This document shows, in pieces, positions 39,771 to 48,066 of a stretch of DNA of 64,000 nucleotides (positions are counted from its first letter, which is position 1; the number at the start of each line of letters is the position of its first letter). The DNA comes from Nocardia beijingensis NBRC 16342 (lineage in GTDB: Bacteria; Actinomycetota; Actinomycetes; Mycobacteriales; Mycobacteriaceae). The stretch spans positions 41,985 through 105,984 of the forward strand of contig NZ_BDBC01000021.1 in assembly GCF_001612785.1 (NCBI RefSeq), in the 5' to 3' direction. The notes below the pieces were generated by a model. The model saw only the letters and a program-made list of their open reading frames with translations. It searched no databases and was not told where the DNA came from. Both the position numbers and the translations under genes were made by a program.

Positions 39771-40115
39771 GACAAGCGCGTGATTCAGGGCGCGCCCCTG
39801 GCGCGGGGCGTCGTTCGCCGTCGCACGCACCTTCGCCACATGCACGGCAGTCGCGTGCACACGAGCCGGGGCCGGGCACGAGCCGGGGCCCGCTCTCGCG
39901 CTTCGCTCGAAAGACGTAGTTGCGGCGCACTGGGCACGTTGTGATGACAAGCGCATGATTCAAGGCGCGGCCCCTATACGCGGGGCGTCGTACGCCGTCG
40001 CACGCAACTTCGCCACATGCACGGCAGTCGCGTGCACACGAGCCGGAGCCGGGCACGAGCCGGGGCCCGCTCTCGCGCTTCGCTCGAAAGACGTAGTTGC
40101 GGTGCGCTGGGCGGG
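39771..40115 (+). repeat. Tandem duplication, ~175-bp unit, two copies
   Basis: Units start with GACAAGCGC at 39771 and 39946 and are nearly identical, including CGCCACATGCACGGCAGTCG, CGTGCACACGAGCCG and CTTCGCTCGAAAGACGTAGT. Each ends with the same tail as the dispersed palindrome (TGCGCTGGG type), so this looks like amplification of part of that element. No coding content; the rest of the gap to 40406 shows no gene. Confidence 0.8.
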
Positions 40116-40406
40116 GGGATCACGGCTGTGGTCAGAGGCGTACCAAGAGAGAGTTCGGCCGTTTCTTCGTCGAACTCGCTGTGTGAGCCATGGGCGGTCA
40201 CAGCGCGAAGCGCGGGCCGATTGGAGCTGGCACCGATTTGTGGCAGCCGGATCGTCCCTGAGCTTCGGCAGACGGATGTCCTCACGGATTCGTGGATCGG
40301 CGCGTCGCGCGGACGACCCGGCGCGTTGCGGCAGCGCGCCTCACATGTCCGACGTGGCGAACCCGTTCGATGAGTGCGGACCGGTCTCGTCGTTACCGGA
40401 CTGTGG

Positions 40407-41171
40407 TCAGAGATCGAAGGTTTCGCCCGGGGCCACCGCGTGCACGGGGCCGGTGAACTGTTCCTTCGCCTCGGCGATCACGTCTTCGCGGGAGGTCCAT
40501 GGGGGGATGTGGGTGAGCAGGAGTTCCTTCACGCCTGCCTGGGCGGCGATCTGGCCTGCCTCGGTGCCCGAAAGGTGAATGCCGGGTGGGCGATTCGCCG
40601 GGTCGTGGGTCCAGGATGCCTCCGCCATCAGGATGTCGGCGCCCTGCGCGAGTTCGTGGACCTGGGGGCACATCGCGGTGTCGCCGGTGTAGACGAAAGT
40701 GCGGCCCGCGGCGGTGACGATGCGCAGACCGTAGGACTCCGGCGGGTGGTACATCCGGCGCGCGGTGACGGTGTGACCCGGCCCGAAGGAGACGGGCTCG
40801 CCTTCGACCCAGGCGCGCATGTCGATCACATCGGACCAGTCGTCGCATTCGCCGCCGACCTCGGCGGAGGCGTTGCCGATGCGCAACGAGGTGTCCGACG
40901 GGCCGCGCACGATCGCCTTTCCCTCCGGGGGCGTCGGGTGGTAGCGGCGCCACACCAGCAAACCGGGCAGGTCGAGGCAGTGGTCGGCGTGCAGATGGGT
41001 CAGGAAGATGTCGACCTCACCGGGATCGGCGTGGCGCTGCAACGCGCCCAGCACTCCCGGACCGAAATCGATGACCGTCGGCCGCATGTCCGAGCCGGTC
41101 AGCAGGTAACCCGACGCGGGAGAGTCCGGGCCGGACACACTGCCCGAGCACCCGAGGACGGTAAGGCGCAT
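40407..41171 (-). CDS. MBL-fold phosphodiesterase (Rv1339-like)
   Basis: 254 aa metallo-beta-lactamase-fold protein. Metal motif THLHADHC (H59, H61, D63, H64), then GRTFVYTGDTAMC and the C-terminal LLLTHIPPW. By sequence pattern and position between rph and the rhomboid gene it corresponds to M. tuberculosis Rv1339, described as an atypical class II cAMP phosphodiesterase. The ATG at 41171 gives MRLTVLGCSGS, the family N-terminus, preceded by CAGCAT 6 nt upstream or a G-run. In mycobacteria murI precedes it; here there is only 68 bp to the rhomboid gene. Confidence 0.88.
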   Translation of the reverse strand: MRLTVLGCSGSVSGPDSPASGYLLTGSDMRPTVIDFGPGVLGALQRHADPGEVDIFLTHLHADHCLDLPGLLVWRRYHPTPPEGKAIVRGPSDTSLRIGNASAEVGGECDDWSDVIDMRAWVEGEPVSFGPGHTVTARRMYHPPESYGLRIVTAAGRTFVYTGDTAMCPQVHELAQGADILMAEASWTHDPANRPPGIHLSGTEAGQIAAQAGVKELLLTHIPPWTSREDVIAEAKEQFTGPVHAVAPGETFDL

Positions 41172-41239
41172 CCCCCCATGCTGCCACGCGGAATTCTCAC
41201 TCAAGAAAGGATCCCCCACATTTCCGGCGGGCCGCCCAC

Positions 41240-41953
41240 TCACCGCGGCGACGCACCGGTTCCGGCTCGATTCCCGCGGCGGTTTCGTCGTGCATCCGAA
41301 GAGAGTACCCAGCCGGCCAGCAATCCACTCACAGCGCCGAATAGATGCCCCTGCCAAGAGATTCCGGGCGGTCCGGGCAGCACACCCCACAGCAGCGACC
41401 CGTAGAGGGCCAAGACGACCAGGCCGAGCACGATCTGCCCGACGTTGCGGGCGAACCACCCCCGCGAGATGAGGAAGGTCAACCAGCCGAACACCAGCGA
41501 CGACGCGCCGATATGCGTGCTGCCCGTCGCCCCGGTGAGCCAGACGCCGAGCCCGGCCCCAAGCCAGATGATCGCGGTCGCGGCCAGCCCGCGTCCGATG
41601 CCCGTCACCAAGACCAGGAAACCGAGCACGAGCACCGGGAGCGTGTTGCCGATCAGGTGCGGCCAGCCGCCGTGCAGCAACGGGGCGAACAGGATGCCGG
41701 TCAGCCCGTCGGCGCTGCGCGGTTCGATGCCGGCGTGGTCGAGCCGTCCTCCGACGGCGGTGTCCACCCCTTCCACGCCGTACAGCACTCCCACGAATCC
41801 GGCGATCAGCACACCGGCCCGCAGCCACAGTTGCTTGATCGCGGCGAAGCCTCCGGCGGAGGGCATGGGCGCACCTGCGGGCTTGCCCGTGTGCGCACGA
41901 AGCGCCGCCAACCGATCAGGGTCGAACGACGGACCAAGTCCCGCGCCGGTCAT
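41240..41953 (-). CDS. Rhomboid-family intramembrane serine protease (Rv1337-like)
   Basis: 237 aa, about seven helices. N103 in HGGWPHLIGNTLPVLVLG, Ser151 in THIGASSLVFGWL and His203 in SWQGHLFGAVSGL complete the rhomboid active site; the usual GxSG reads GASS. It cleaves membrane proteins within the bilayer; targets are unknown. The ATG at 41953 is chosen over GTG 41959 because GGAGG lies 5 nt upstream of it and overlaps the earlier codon region. It lies 53 bp downstream of cysM, as in mycobacteria. Confidence 0.88.
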   Translation of the reverse strand: MTGAGLGPSFDPDRLAALRAHTGKPAGAPMPSAGGFAAIKQLWLRAGVLIAGFVGVLYGVEGVDTAVGGRLDHAGIEPRSADGLTGILFAPLLHGGWPHLIGNTLPVLVLGFLVLVTGIGRGLAATAIIWLGAGLGVWLTGATGSTHIGASSLVFGWLTFLISRGWFARNVGQIVLGLVVLALYGSLLWGVLPGPPGISWQGHLFGAVSGLLAGWVLSSDARRNRRGNRAGTGASPR

Positions 41954-42006
41954 CGCCACCTCCTCGCCGTCCCCGCCTCACCGAGGGTACCGGCGCGGCC
42001 GGGGAA

Positions 42007-42969
42007 TCAGGCCCAGAGCTGGCCGTCGAGCCGCTCTTCCGCCTCTTCGAGCGTGCCGTCGTAGGCGCCGGTCGAAAGATACTTCCATCCGCCGTCGGCC
42101 ACCACGAACGCGATGTCGGCGCGCGCGCCCGCCTTGACCGCCTTGCGGGCGACGCCGAGCGCGGCGTGCAGGATGGCGCCGGTGGAGATCCCCGCGAAGA
42201 TGCCCTCTTCGAGCACCAGTTCGCGGGTGCGTTTCACCGCGTCGTAGGGACCGACCGAGAAACGGGTGGTCAGCACGCTCTCGTCGTACAGCTCGGGAAT
42301 GAATCCCTCATCGATGTTGCGCAGACCGTAGACCAGTTCGCCGTAACGCGGCTCGGCGGCCACGATCTCGATGCCGGGCACCTTCTCCCGCAGGAAGCGG
42401 CCGGTCCCCATCAGCGTGCCCGTGGTGCCGAGACCCGCGACGAAATGAGTGATCTCGGGCAGGTCGGCCAGGATCTCCGGGCCGGTGGTCTCGTAGTGCG
42501 CCGACGCGTTCGCCGGGTTGCCGTACTGGTAGAGCATCACCCAGTCGGGATTCTCCGCCGCGATCTGCTTGGCCAGCGCGACGGCCTGATTGGAGCCACC
42601 CGCCGCGGGGGAGTCGATGATCCGCGCCCCGAACATGGTGAGCAACTGCCGCCGCTCCACCGAGGTGTTCTCCGGCATCACACAGACCAATTGGTAGCCC
42701 TTGAGCTTCGCCGCCATGGCCAGCGAGATGCCCGTGTTGCCGCTGGTGGGCTCCAGGATCGTGCAACCGGGCCGCAGCAATCCGTCGGCCTCGGCCTGCT
42801 CGATCATCCGCAGGGCCGGCCGGTCCTTGATCGAGCCGGTGGGGTTGCGATCCTCCAGCTTGGCCCACAGTCGCACGTGGTCGTCACCGTCCCAGCGCGG
42901 CGACAGGGTGCGCAGCCCGACCAGCGGGGTGTTGCCGAGGGTCGCGATCAGCGATTCGTAACGCGCCAC
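42007..42969 (-). CDS. cysM: O-phosphoserine sulfhydrylase (CysO-dependent cysteine synthase)
   Basis: 320 aa PLP enzyme. PLP lysine K48 in NPTGSIKDRPA; EPTSGNTGISLAM; GLGTTGTLMGTGRFL; and EPRYGELVYGLRN, where the Arg corresponds to the residue that recognises O-phosphoserine in mycobacterial CysM. With CysO and Mec it makes cysteine using CysO thiocarboxylate as sulfur source, a route resistant to oxidative stress. The GTG start is 8 bp after the cysO stop, so translation is probably coupled. Mycobacterial gene order mec-cysO-cysM is kept. Confidence 0.95.
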   Translation of the reverse strand: MARYESLIATLGNTPLVGLRTLSPRWDGDDHVRLWAKLEDRNPTGSIKDRPALRMIEQAEADGLLRPGCTILEPTSGNTGISLAMAAKLKGYQLVCVMPENTSVERRQLLTMFGARIIDSPAAGGSNQAVALAKQIAAENPDWVMLYQYGNPANASAHYETTGPEILADLPEITHFVAGLGTTGTLMGTGRFLREKVPGIEIVAAEPRYGELVYGLRNIDEGFIPELYDESVLTTRFSVGPYDAVKRTRELVLEEGIFAGISTGAILHAALGVARKAVKAGARADIAFVVADGGWKYLSTGAYDGTLEEAEERLDGQLWA

Positions 42970-42977
42970 GGAACGGG

Positions 42978-43250
42978 TCAGCCTCCGGCCACGGCGGGCA
43001 GGATCGTCACGCTGGCGTCCTGCGGCACTTCGGCCTCCAGCCCGCCCGCGAAGCGCACGTCCTCGTCGTCGACGTAGATATTGACGTAGCGGTTGAGCTT
43101 GCCGTCCTTGAGCAGGCGCTCGGCGAGCCCTGGATGGTTGGCCTCGAGGTCGGCGATCAGCGCCGACAGCGTGGCGCCCTCCGCCTGCACGCGCTTCTCA
43201 CCTCCGGTGAGGCCGCGCATGATGGTCGGAATGGAGACGGTTACCGGCAT
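42978..43250 (-). CDS. cysO: Sulfur-carrier protein CysO (MoaD/ThiS fold)
   Basis: 90 aa ubiquitin-like carrier ending in the required diglycine (ILPAVAGG), whose C-terminus is converted to a thiocarboxylate. VSIPTIMRGLTGGEKRVQAEGATLSALIADLEANHPG and LNRYVNIYVDDEDVRFAGGLE match mycobacterial CysO (CFP10A). GAGGAG precedes the ATG. It lies between mec and cysM and donates sulfur to O-phosphoserine on CysM; Mec then releases cysteine from the CysO C-terminus. Confidence 0.95.
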   Translation of the reverse strand: MPVTVSIPTIMRGLTGGEKRVQAEGATLSALIADLEANHPGLAERLLKDGKLNRYVNIYVDDEDVRFAGGLEAEVPQDASVTILPAVAGG

Positions 43251-43283
43251 GGGTACTCCTCGGTTTCGCGAACAGGCATCGGT

Positions 43284-43703
43284 CTAGTTCTCGTACGCGT
43301 CGACGATCCGCACCGGCTCCTCGGTGACCTCACCGTCCACGATCCGGTAGCTGCGCAGCTCGTGCTGCTCGGGATCGCGGGTGGAGATCAGCACGTAGTG
43401 CGCGAACGGCTCGGAGGCGTAGGACACGTCGGTCCGGCTCGGATAGGCCTCGGTGGCGGTGTGCGAGTGGTAGATGACGACCGGCGCCTCGTCGGCGTCG
43501 TCCATCGCGCGCCACACCTTCAGCTGCTCGCCGGAGTCGAAGCGGTAGAACGTGGGCGAACGCTCGGCGTTGACCATGGCGATGAAGCGCTCCGGACGAT
43601 CCGAGCCCTCCGGCCCCGCGATGACACCGCAGGCCTCGTCGGGGTGATCGGCGCGCGCGTGCGCCACCATCGCCTCCACGAGGTCGGCCCTGATCACCAG
43701 CAC
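43284..43703 (-). CDS. mec: JAMM-type CysO-cysteine peptidase Mec
   Basis: 139 aa zinc peptidase. E23 (DEACGVIAG), H79 and H81 (YHSHTATEAYPSRTD), S89 and D92 make the complete JAMM motif. It cleaves cysteine from the CysO-cysteine adduct. GTG 43703 is preferred because GAAAGG lies 10 nt upstream; GTGs at 43712 and 43697 are alternatives. The gene heads the mec-cysO-cysM unit. Its upstream region carries a copy of the dispersed palindrome. Confidence 0.93.
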   Translation of the reverse strand: MLVIRADLVEAMVAHARADHPDEACGVIAGPEGSDRPERFIAMVNAERSPTFYRFDSGEQLKVWRAMDDADEAPVVIYHSHTATEAYPSRTDVSYASEPFAHYVLISTRDPEQHELRSYRIVDGEVTEEPVRIVDAYEN

Positions 43704-44048
43704 GAGTCGCACACCTTTCCACAACGCCGACCCATCGCAGTCGACAACGAGCCAGGATATTCGGCTATTCCCCCGGCGACGTCGCCCGGTCCCCGGTTCC
43801 GGCCCGTCCGAGACCCGGCGACCGCAGCGCGACACGACAACGGCGCGCCCCCACATCGCGCCCGCGAGCGGCACAACCTGACGCCACCGCTTACGCGAAC
43901 GAGCATGTTCCGCGCCTCGGCGCACTGGCATCCCGCCAGCGGCGCACCGGCAGTCGCTACTCGCGAGGTCGACCTGTCCCTGCGCCGTGTCTCCCCTGGC
44001 GCAACCTGCCGCGAGCTCGCACATCAACGCGCCCGGCTCACCCCAACC
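43704..44048. other. Upstream region of mec, no gene seen
   Basis: About 345 bp without credible coding sequence; probably contains the mec promoter. No hairpin of note before the dispersed repeat begins at about 44049. Confidence 0.4.
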
Positions 44049-44177
44049 ACGACTTTCGAGCGAAGCGAGACCTGGCATCCGCCGTTCGCGGCCCGGCTCG
44101 CGTCCGAGTGGCCGTCGCGTAGGCGACGAAGGAGCAAGCGGCGGTCGCTCGGATGCGAGCCACAAAGGGCCGCGAAC
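44049..44177 (-). repeat. Dispersed palindromic repeat, copy 2 (reverse orientation)
   Basis: Outer arms GTTCGCGGCCC (44084-44094) and GGGCCGCGAAC (44167-44177) are identical to copy 1. Inner arms GGCTCGCGTCCGAG (44095-44108) and CTCGGATGCGAGCC (44148-44161) pair with one G-T mismatch but have a different sequence from copy 1. The loop carries GACGAAGGAGCAAGCGGCGG, the reverse of the other copies. The tail TTTCGAGCGAAGCGAGAC lies at 44053-44070. It fills the gap between mec and the P1 peptidase gene. Confidence 0.8.
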
Positions 44178-44223
44178 ACCCAGCGCCGCAGGCGCTGGAA
44201 AGACAAACACTGTTCGCGGCAGA

Positions 44224-45285
44224 TCAAATACCGAACAGATCTTCGTAGGCGGGGATGCCCGCCACCGTGTGCGCCGAGCGGATCGCGTCGACGATGGCCC
44301 GCTCGACGCAGACGGCGGCGGCCGTGCAGATCTGATCCAGGACGAGCAGATCGGCGGGGAAGGCGGGCGGCAGCGGCAGGTCGGTGTCCTCCTCCGCCGT
44401 CCCGGTGGCGAGCACGAAGAGCGTGTCCCCGTCCAGCGGTGAGTGCGCGGGACGGATCGCACGGGCCAGCCCGTCGTGCGCGGCGACCGCTACCCGCTCG
44501 CATCCCGCCGGATCGAGCGCAGCGTCCGTGGCCACGACGCCGATCGTGGTGTTGAGCACGGTGCCCTTCACCGGTAGCGCGTTCGCCGCCGCCAACTGCT
44601 CCACCGTCGCGGGCCGCAGACCGAAGAAATCCGGCCCGTCGGTGCCGCACCCCCACGGCAACCCGGTGCGGGGATCGAACACCGAGCCGACGGGATTCGC
44701 CACGACCAGTGCCGCGACCGTGATTCCCGCGGCCGCCCCGTCACCCAGCACAATGCTCGCCGTGCCCACCCCGCCTTTGATCGAACCGGCGCGTGCGCCG
44801 ACGCCCGCGCCGACCGAACCGCGAGCGAAGTCGACGTCCGCCGCCGCGGCGGCTTGATAGCCGAACTCGGCGGTCGGGCGGATGTCCCACGCGCCGACCG
44901 GGAGATCGAAGATCACCGCGCCGGGGACGATGGGCACCACCCGGCTCGGGTCCGCAGGGTCCATCACGATGCCCGCGCCGTTCTCCTCCAGCCACCGCAT
45001 GACACCGTCGGCGGCGGCGAGCCCGAAAGCGCTGCCGCCGGTGAGCAGGATCGCGTCGATCCGACGAACGGTGTTCATCGGATCCAGCAGATCGGTCTCG
45101 CGGGTGCCGGGCCCACCGCCGCGCACGTCTACAGCGGCCACCGCGCCGCCGGGCACGCGCACCACCGTGCATCCGGTCGCCGCGCCGGAGCCGAGCGTGG
45201 CGTCCGGATCGAGGACGTGATGATGACCGACCAGCACTCCCGGCACGTCGGTGAGCGAATCGCGTTCGCCCGGTTCGGCGTTCAA
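44224..45285 (-). CDS. P1-family peptidase (DmpA/NylC type, Rv1333-like)
   Basis: 353 aa self-processing N-terminal nucleophile hydrolase. DVPGVLVGHHHV opening, GGPGTRETDLLDPMNTV and LLTGGSAFGLAAADGVMRWLEE, then the autocleavage site in GTVLNTTIGVVATDA, where the Thr after Asn becomes the nucleophile, as in NylC. It would act as aminopeptidase or amidase on small amides. The start is TTG at 45285 with GAGGAG 6 nt upstream. Position next to DUF2017 and clpS matches mycobacteria. Confidence 0.9.
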   Translation of the reverse strand: MNAEPGERDSLTDVPGVLVGHHHVLDPDATLGSGAATGCTVVRVPGGAVAAVDVRGGGPGTRETDLLDPMNTVRRIDAILLTGGSAFGLAAADGVMRWLEENGAGIVMDPADPSRVVPIVPGAVIFDLPVGAWDIRPTAEFGYQAAAAADVDFARGSVGAGVGARAGSIKGGVGTASIVLGDGAAAGITVAALVVANPVGSVFDPRTGLPWGCGTDGPDFFGLRPATVEQLAAANALPVKGTVLNTTIGVVATDAALDPAGCERVAVAAHDGLARAIRPAHSPLDGDTLFVLATGTAEEDTDLPLPPAFPADLLVLDQICTAAAVCVERAIVDAIRSAHTVAGIPAYEDLFGI

Positions 45286-45343
45286 TCTGTACTCCTCACG
45301 GCGGACTGCGGTCGATTCCCGCCGATCTTCGCAGCGCGGCCGG

Positions 45344-45913
45344 TCAGGGCGCCAGCGCCTGGAGCAGCGAGTCCTGCATCCAGGTCAGCCAGTGGTACAC
45401 GTCCAGGTGCGGAGCGCGCGGATCGTCGGGGTCGAGCTGGTCGGGCGTGTCGGCGTCGATGTTCAGCACCGTGCCCAGCGCCAGCCGCACGTCGGTGAGC
45501 GCGGTCAGCCACGCGTCGGCCTGCTCGGGGGTGAGGACGATCTTCCCGCCCGCGCTCGGCACGGTGTCGAGCACGACCGAGCCCGCCGCCAGCTTGGCGT
45601 CGATGATGTCGGGCTCGTGCAGGCCGCGCAGCGCGCTGTTGAGGTCGGCGCGTTCGGCGTCCGGCGAGCCGGGCTCGCTGCGGTGGAAGTCCGGCAGCAG
45701 CCTGCGCAGCCGCGGATCCTCCGGCGGGGCGGTGTTGCCGGATCGCAATCCGGTGAGGGCGGCCAAGTCGTCGTCGGGGGCGGACTCGGCGCGCTCGGTG
45801 AGCAGCCCGGAGACCGCACCGACCAGGGACCGAAGCACGTTGGCCTCACGTGCGTCCATTTCGGATCGCAGTTTGAGACCGCTCAGCGAGTTCTTCCTGC
45901 TCCACTTGCGCAC
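45344..45913 (-). CDS. DUF2017 protein (Rv1332-like)
   Basis: 189 aa soluble helical protein: LRSEMDAREANVLRSLVGAVSGLLTER, PDFHRSEPGSPDAERADLNSALRGLHEPDII and the C-terminal HLDVYHWLTWMQDSLLQAL are the DUF2017 blocks. It always sits beside clpS in actinobacteria, hinting at a role in protein turnover, but none is shown. GTG 45913 is confirmed by TACCCT (45925-45920) ending 6 nt before it, a leaderless start. Confidence 0.88.
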   Translation of the reverse strand: MRKWSRKNSLSGLKLRSEMDAREANVLRSLVGAVSGLLTERAESAPDDDLAALTGLRSGNTAPPEDPRLRRLLPDFHRSEPGSPDAERADLNSALRGLHEPDIIDAKLAAGSVVLDTVPSAGGKIVLTPEQADAWLTALTDVRLALGTVLNIDADTPDQLDPDDPRAPHLDVYHWLTWMQDSLLQALAP

Positions 45914-45919
45914 GGCGTC

Positions 45920-45925
45920 AGGGTA
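45920..45925 (-). promoter_or_regulatory. -10 box of leaderless DUF2017 gene
   Basis: Minus-strand TACCCT ends 6 nt before the GTG at 45913, in the 22-bp gap after clpS. Confidence 0.45.
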
Positions 45926-45935
45926 GTCGTGCTGG

Positions 45936-46286
45936 TCAGTCGTCCCGCTGCATGGTGGCCCAGAGTCCGGCGGCGTGCAGTCGCTGGACGTCGTGTTCCA
46001 TCTTGTCGCGCGAACCGGACGAGACCACCGCCTTCCCCTCGTTGTGGACTTTCAGCATGAGCTCGGTCGCCTTCGCTTTGCTGTAGCCGAAGAGCTTCTG
46101 GAAGATGTAGGTGACGTAGTGCATGAGGTTGACCGGATCGTCCCAGACCACGGTCACCCACGGGCGGTCCTCCGCCTCCAGGATCTCGGTGTACTCCACC
46201 GCTTCGGGTGTCGCCTGTGCCGCCGACAATGTCGCGTTCGCGGCGTCCACAACGACGTCACCCCGGACTGTGTTGCACAAGGCCAT
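45936..46286 (-). CDS. clpS: ATP-dependent Clp protease adaptor ClpS
   Basis: 116 aa. The conserved core is RPWVTVVWDDPVNLMHYVTYIFQKLFGYSKAKATELMLKVHNEGKAVVSSGSRDKMEHDVQRL, which binds N-degron substrates and docks them to the ClpC N-domain. The N-terminal ~45 residues are a flexible extension. ATG 46286 is chosen because TACCCT (46299-46294) ends 7 nt before it; a frame opening at 46328 has no support. Divergent from pncB. Confidence 0.95.
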   Translation of the reverse strand: MALCNTVRGDVVVDAANATLSAAQATPEAVEYTEILEAEDRPWVTVVWDDPVNLMHYVTYIFQKLFGYSKAKATELMLKVHNEGKAVVSSGSRDKMEHDVQRLHAAGLWATMQRDD

Positions 46287-46293
46287 AGGGTCA

Positions 46294-46299
46294 AGGGTA
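46294..46299 (-). promoter_or_regulatory. -10 box of leaderless clpS
   Basis: Minus-strand TACCCT ends 7 nt before the ATG at 46286. Confidence 0.5.
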
Positions 46300-46397
46300 C
46301 GACTCGACCCCGGATAAACAACACCCACGCAGCCCCGATTCGCGTTTCCGCCGGTTCACCGGGCCGATGCCGGACGCCGTGAGCCGACCGTTCTGTC

Positions 46398-46403
46398 TAC
46401 AGT
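46398..46403 (+). promoter_or_regulatory. -10 box of leaderless pncB
   Basis: TACAGT ends 6 nt before the GTG at 46410. Confidence 0.5.
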
Positions 46404-46409
46404 GACAAC

Positions 46410-47720
46410 GTGGACCTGCGTGACGGCGTGACCAGCACCGCGCTGCTGACCGACCAGTACGAACTGACCATGCTCGCCGCGGCGCTCGCCGACGGTTCCG
46501 CGCATCGGCAGTGCACCTTCGAGGTGTTCGCTAGACGTTTGCCAAACGGCCGCCGCTACGGCGTCGTCGGGGGTACCGGCCGGGTGCTCGACGCGCTGCG
46601 GCAGTTCCGGTTCGGCGAGGAGGAACTGGCCGTCGCCGCCTCCTTCTCGGATCGGCGGACGCTGGACTGGCTGCGTGACTACCGGTTCACCGGCGACATC
46701 GACGGTTATCCCGAAGGCGAGCTGTACTTTCCCGGCTCCCCGATCCTCTCGGTGCGCGGCAGCTTCGCCGAATGCGTCGTGCTGGAGACGCTGATCCTCT
46801 CGATTCTCAATCACGACAGCGCGATCGCGGCCGCCGCGGCGCGGATGGTCAGCGCGGCCGGTGGGCGCAGGATGATCGAGATGGGCTCGCGGCGCACCCA
46901 CGAGTTCGCCGCCGCGGACTGCGCACGCGCCGCGTATCTGGCCGGTTTCGACGCCACCTCGAACCTGGAGGCGGTGCGCCGGTACGGGATTCCGGGGGCC
47001 GGCACCAGCGCGCACGCGTTCGTGCTGCTGCACAGCGGCCCCGACGGGGCACACGAAGCCGAAGCGTTCCGCAGCCAGGTGCAGACGCTCGGGGTCGGGA
47101 CGACGCTGCTGGTGGACACCTTCGACATCACCAGGGGCGTCGCGACCGCCGTCGAGGTCGCGGGCACGGAGCTGGGCGGCGTGCGGATCGACTCCGGCGA
47201 TCTGGGCGTCCTGGCCAGGCAGGTGCGCGACCAGCTCGACGCGCTCGGGGCAGGCAAGACCCGCATCGTGGTCTCCGGCGATCTCGACGAGTACGCCATC
47301 GCCGCGCTGCGCGCCGAGCCGGTCGACGTCTACGGGGTGGGGACGGCGCTCGTCACCGGCTCCGGCGCGCCGACCGCCGGGATGGTCTACAAGCTGGTCG
47401 AGGTCGACGGGGTGCCGGTCGCCAAACGCAGCAGTCACAAGCAGTCGCGTGGCGGCACGAAGAAGGCGATCCGTCTGGCCCGCGATACCGGCACGATCGT
47501 CGAGGAGATCGTCTACCCGGCGGCCGGGCCGACGCCGCCATCCAACGGCTTCCGAGCTCGTGAGCTGCTGGTGCCGCTGATCCGGGAGGGCAAGCAGGTC
47601 GACGACCTCCCCACCCTCGCCGAAAGCCGCGACCTGGTCGCGCGCGGGCTGATCAGCCTGCCGTGGGAGGGCCTCAAGCTGTCGGCGGGCGAACCCGCCG
47701 TGGTGACCACCTTCGTCTGA
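46410..47720 (+). CDS. pncB: Nicotinate phosphoribosyltransferase
   Basis: 436 aa. LLTDQYELTMLAAALADGSAHRQCTFEVFARRLP opening, GYPEGELYFPGSPILSVRGSFAECVVLETLILSILNHDSAIA, and phosphoribosyl-site blocks GGRRMIEMGSRRTHEF and GVRIDSGDLGVLARQVRDQLD. It converts nicotinate and PRPP to nicotinate mononucleotide for NAD salvage. The nicotinamidase gene pncA lies close by on the same strand, so nicotinamide-to-NMN salvage is encoded together here. A leaderless start is indicated at GTG 46410. Confidence 0.95.
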   Translation: MDLRDGVTSTALLTDQYELTMLAAALADGSAHRQCTFEVFARRLPNGRRYGVVGGTGRVLDALRQFRFGEEELAVAASFSDRRTLDWLRDYRFTGDIDGYPEGELYFPGSPILSVRGSFAECVVLETLILSILNHDSAIAAAAARMVSAAGGRRMIEMGSRRTHEFAAADCARAAYLAGFDATSNLEAVRRYGIPGAGTSAHAFVLLHSGPDGAHEAEAFRSQVQTLGVGTTLLVDTFDITRGVATAVEVAGTELGGVRIDSGDLGVLARQVRDQLDALGAGKTRIVVSGDLDEYAIAALRAEPVDVYGVGTALVTGSGAPTAGMVYKLVEVDGVPVAKRSSHKQSRGGTKKAIRLARDTGTIVEEIVYPAAGPTPPSNGFRARELLVPLIREGKQVDDLPTLAESRDLVARGLISLPWEGLKLSAGEPAVVTTFV

Positions 47721-47722
47721 GG

Positions 47723-47914
47723 TCAGCGCCTGCGCTGCTCCACGCGGGCCACCAGCAGCAGCCCGGCGGCGAAGAGCAGCGCGAACACGACTCCGGTGAT
47801 CCCGAACCACACCCACGCCGACGGCTCCGCGGGCCGGGAGCCGAGCAGGAACAAGACCGCCAGGAACACGGTGGTGGCGACGAATACGCTGCGGAACAGC
47901 TTGGCAGGGCTCAT
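47723..47914 (-). CDS. Small two-TM membrane protein
   Basis: 63 aa: SVFVATTVFLAVLFLLG and WFGITGVVFALLFAAGLLLVA are membrane helices, ending in a basic tail EQRRR. GGAG lies 8 nt before the ATG at 47914. Its stop abuts that of pncB (2 bp). No family recognised; a frame extending to 47977 lacks a ribosome site. Confidence 0.6.
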   Translation of the reverse strand: MSPAKLFRSVFVATTVFLAVLFLLGSRPAEPSAWVWFGITGVVFALLFAAGLLLVARVEQRRR

Positions 47915-48066
47915 GAGAAGGTCTCCGTGCTCGAAGGCGGCGCGTCCGGCCGCACGAAAGGGGCACCCGGTAATCACCGTGCGCGGTCCCCGCGTTTACA
48001 TCGACGAGCGTCCGGCCGCGCGGCAGAATCTGAAACAGTCGTTCAGCCACACCGCGGGAGGTCGCC

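Noticed and set aside
39451..40056. Overlapping frames of 130-250 codons on both strands in the rph/MBL gap.
   Set aside because: They run through the palindromic and tandem repeats; products are low-complexity and differ with each repeat unit.
39614..40115. CRISPR-like reading of the repeats near rph.
   Set aside because: Units are about 175 bp and nearly identical throughout, with no short repeat and unique spacer pattern and no cas genes.
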